A DNA stretch of 64,000 bases from positions 8,257,485-8,321,484 of the forward strand of contig NC_081146.1 in NCBI RefSeq assembly GCF_958295425.1, in the 5' to 3' direction. The notes beneath the pieces were generated by a model. It was not told where the DNA came from, made no database searches, and worked only from the letters and a program-made list of their open reading frames with translations. The first letter of the stretch is position 1, and every line of letters begins with the position of its first letter. This document shows positions 62,137 to 64,000 of the stretch, one piece after another. A program made the position numbers and the translations under genes. The stretch is from Solea solea (lineage: Eukaryota > Chordata > Actinopteri > Pleuronectiformes > Soleidae).

Positions 62137-63402
62137 CGTATACTGTACACTACAGTAGCAGCTTTGAGTGTCATCAAGATTAGAAAAGCGCTACAGTATA
62201 TAAACACAGACAGTCCATTCCTCACCCTAACCACAAACCGTTAATGCTTAACCCTAAATTTAATCTAACCACTAACCACTATTCAAATATTAGCCCTTAA
62301 GTTAACCAGTTCCTCAGAAATGAGGTTCTGTTTGTTTTTTTATGCACATATATATACACATACATGCTAAAACATGCTAAATTCCACACATTACTCCTCA
62401 TATGATCAGTCAGGCTGATTATGTGTGTGTATACTTTACTGATCCCAGGATCCCAGTAATTCATTTGCAGCTTATCCCATCTACAATCACACAAACAGCA
62501 ATAAACATGTTACATGCCGTGGCTACGATCCATAAACAAGCAAATGTTTGGCGAAGGCCAGCGAGGTACGGTAACTAAGGTTGTTTATCAGCACAAACAT
62601 TGCAGACATTTCTTCTTGTTGCCTGTTTCATGTCATTCACTAAACACCAGGATTCCGGGAAGTAAACAGAATTTGTGTTGGACTGGAATGAGTTGCATAA
62701 TGCGTTTGACCTCCTCCCTCACATCCGCATACTTGTCCGTGGATCCGCGCTCACTGGGTATCTCTTATAAGGGGTTCACTGTGCTGAAAGACACACACCA
62801 GACACTTCTCCTGCTGAAATGGCCTCTCTTCTGTAAGCTAAAGACAGATTTCCAAGGTTTGTGTGTGTGTATCTATGCATTTATTAATGATCTGACTTGC
62901 TCCGCCCTGTTACACTGTTTGCATGCCAGACTGTTGATGGCTTCTGCAAAGTTTTGTTGCGTTGGAAATGTTCTGTCTTGCTGGACATTACAACTTCTGC
63001 CCACTTTCCCAGAAATGCAGCCAGCAGTTACAATTGGCTGAGAGTGTCTGAGGATTTCCTTCTAAGTCCCTCTGACGTCCACAGCACACATTTTAAATAA
63101 AACAATCTGTCTGTGTGCAGTTGGGGAAAACTTCAGCTTTCTCTCTGACGATTGTAACAGTCTTTTTACTGGCTGCTGCCTCCCCTCCCTCTGTCTCTGT
63201 TTCGCTCAGTGAGTATGACTCAGTCTCTCCTCCTCGTTTTTCCCCTCTACTCCTCAGTCAGTCTCTCCATCCCATAACGGTCTCTTTGTGGATTCACTTC
63301 ATATTCCTCTTTCTTCCTTGCCTTTTTCAGGAGAGGTGCAGACGACTGCGGCTCACGCTTCAAGACCAGGCAGCTCAGAGTGCGGAGCAGTACAGGGATA
63401 AG
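57196..63402 (+). CDS. tuft1: tuft1, tuftelin (5' part, coding exons 1-2)
   Basis: Tuftelin is a coiled-coil protein first found in developing enamel and now known to be broadly expressed and linked to vesicle transport and centrosome functions. Exon 1 (57196-57255) encodes MNGVTRSLCTFEDIRNQDYG, matching the family start MNGTRNWCTLVDV. Exon 2 (63331-63402) encodes ERCRRLRLTLQDQAAQSAEQ and then YRDK, matching the LRLTLQ block that follows in human TUFT1. Both junctions are GT-AG and in phase 0. The remaining exons lie beyond the right edge. The call is supported by position: TUFT1 neighbours CGN in the human genome. The identification rests on 44 residues. Confidence 0.85.
57311..57347. repeat. 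(AAT)n-rich tract
   Basis: AATAATAATGATGATAATAATAATAATAATGATA, just inside tuft1 intron 1. Confidence 0.85.
57415..57615. repeat. ATCGATTAATC-ended interspersed repeat, copy 2 (fragment)
   Basis: CTTGATTAATCGCCTAGTTG and ACAAATCGATTAATCAGTTA with a poly-A tract between. Related to 8455-8805. Confidence 0.55.
60144..60166. repeat. (CA)n microsatellite
   Basis: About 11 CA units. Confidence 0.93.
61610..61796. repeat. 49-bp minisatellite, about 3.8 copies
   Basis: Units start at 61610, 61659, 61708 and 61757. Each begins ATTGATTATGAGTTGTTTAC (with small variation) and ends CCTCAGCCAC. Near-identical copies indicate recent duplication. Confidence 0.95.
61855..61970 (+). repeat. tRNA-derived SINE fragment
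   Basis: A-box-like TAGCTCAGT and B-box-like GAGTTCAACTCC, followed by TGTCCTTGGGCAAGACACTT, a common fish SINE body. Confidence 0.65.
61996..62136. repeat. compound (TA)n-(GT)n-(TA)n microsatellite
   Basis: TA-rich run, TATG quadruplets, about 18 GT units (62076-62111) and a TA run (62112-62136). Confidence 0.95.
62215..62335. repeat. GT-associated interspersed repeat, copy 2
   Basis: GTTAATGCTTAACCCTAAAT then CAGTTCCTCAGAAATGAGGTTCTG match the copy at 35.15-35.39 kb. It too adjoins a GT run. Confidence 0.7.
63331..63402 (+). CDS. tuft1: tuft1 coding exon 2
   Basis: 72 bp, 24 codons, after a CCTTTTTCAG acceptor and before GTAAGG. The LRLTLQDQ stretch is the match to tuftelin. Confidence 0.83.
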
Positions 63403-64000
63403 GTAAGGACTTAGGTCACACTCTGGAACACCAGGAATATCCCAACAGTCGGAGATGAAGTAGCATTGGAAAGTTACATGGAATAATATTTATTTGTGTA
63501 CTTCAAATACACGATTTAGGTAACATACATATGCTTACTCGTATCATTTTTGAAACGACATTGCACAGTGTTATATGTTTAAAGACTTCACTGACAATAA
63601 TGCGTTACTTATAATGTAACTTTCTCAGGGAATAATGCCAGAGCAGACGCTGCCATTTCATTGTTTTGTTTTTGGCTGGTTCTATGTTTTATGCCAGATA
63701 AAAAAAAAAAACATTTGTTGTACGTTGTCTTCCTCACATTAGAGTCTAGTAGCTCATTCGTATAGTATCCCATGAGGTAACGCTCATTAAAAACAGTAAG
63801 TATTGTTCTTTAGCTTGACTCATACCACAACTCAAATCACGATCTCAATATGTCAGAAAAAGTGCAATTATATATTGTCTACCTAAAACCTTTAGCCCTG
63901 AATGTTATGTATAAACTGTATAGAGATGGCAGTGGTTTGTAAACTTGCCATAGCTGCCATCCGCTTTTCATTAGTGCCGTCTAACTTATTTAAAGACATT
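63403..64000 (+). other. tuft1: tuft1 intron 2 (partial)
   Basis: Non-coding AT-rich sequence after the exon 2 donor up to the window end. Nothing recognisable. Confidence 0.6.

Larger units (their letters stand above)
57256..63330 (+). other. tuft1: tuft1 intron 1
   Basis: About 6.1 kb. It contains an ATCGATTAATC-type fragment, microsatellites, a 49-bp minisatellite and SINE/GT-associated repeats at 61.6-62.4 kb. The longest open frame in it (62514-63041) has no recognisable domain. Confidence 0.75.

Noticed and set aside
62514..63041. Open frame of 175 codons upstream of tuft1 exon 2
   Set aside because: Intronic, with no domain, no conserved motif, no flanking splice context and a composition like the surrounding DNA. 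Open by chance.

Overview
The window looks like ray-finned fish (teleost) nuclear DNA. Its genes are vertebrate-specific and split by GT-AG introns. It is rich in (CA)n/(TA)n microsatellites. Its interspersed repeats are ones I recognise from teleosts: tRNA-derived SINEs, a hAT-type miniature element and an L1-clade LINE. Nothing prokaryotic, viral or CRISPR-like is visible.

Four protein-coding genes can be reconstructed exon by exon. (1) Minus strand, 1-19128: the 5' part of chrnb2 (neuronal nicotinic acetylcholine receptor beta-2), coding exons 1-4 and the start of exon 5; the rest lies left of the window. (2) Minus strand, 23666-29520: she (SH2 domain-containing adapter E), all six coding exons, but with a one-base frameshift in the last exon as the sequence stands. 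(3) Plus strand, about 33560-50850: cgn (cingulin), a 5' UTR exon and 19 coding exons. Joined, they give an uninterrupted frame of 1187 residues, from the ZO-1-interacting head through the long coiled-coil rod to the conserved tail. (4) Plus strand, from about 57000 to beyond the right edge: tuft1 (tuftelin), the first two coding exons only.

All four genes have human orthologues in 1q21.3, so the window is a compacted block of conserved synteny. They are not an operon and encode unrelated functions: a cholinergic ion channel subunit, a phosphotyrosine adapter, a tight-junction scaffold and a coiled-coil protein. chrnb2 and she run leftward, while cgn and tuft1 run rightward. The divergent she/cgn interval (about 30.1-33.5 kb) holds the most unusual structure: two 195-bp inverted arms flank a broken L1-clade retrotransposon, and the inner edge of the cgn promoter abuts one arm.

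The remaining sequence is intron and intergenic DNA with microsatellites, one 49-bp minisatellite and decayed interspersed repeats. I found no convincing undescribed multi-gene system. The best leads are the inverted-arm/L1 structure at the cgn promoter, a possible in-frame 27-nt cgn microexon, an internal splice donor in a cgn rod exon, the she frameshift, a stem-loop and palindrome in the cgn 3' UTR, and trinucleotide repeats forming the chrnb2 start and signal peptide.
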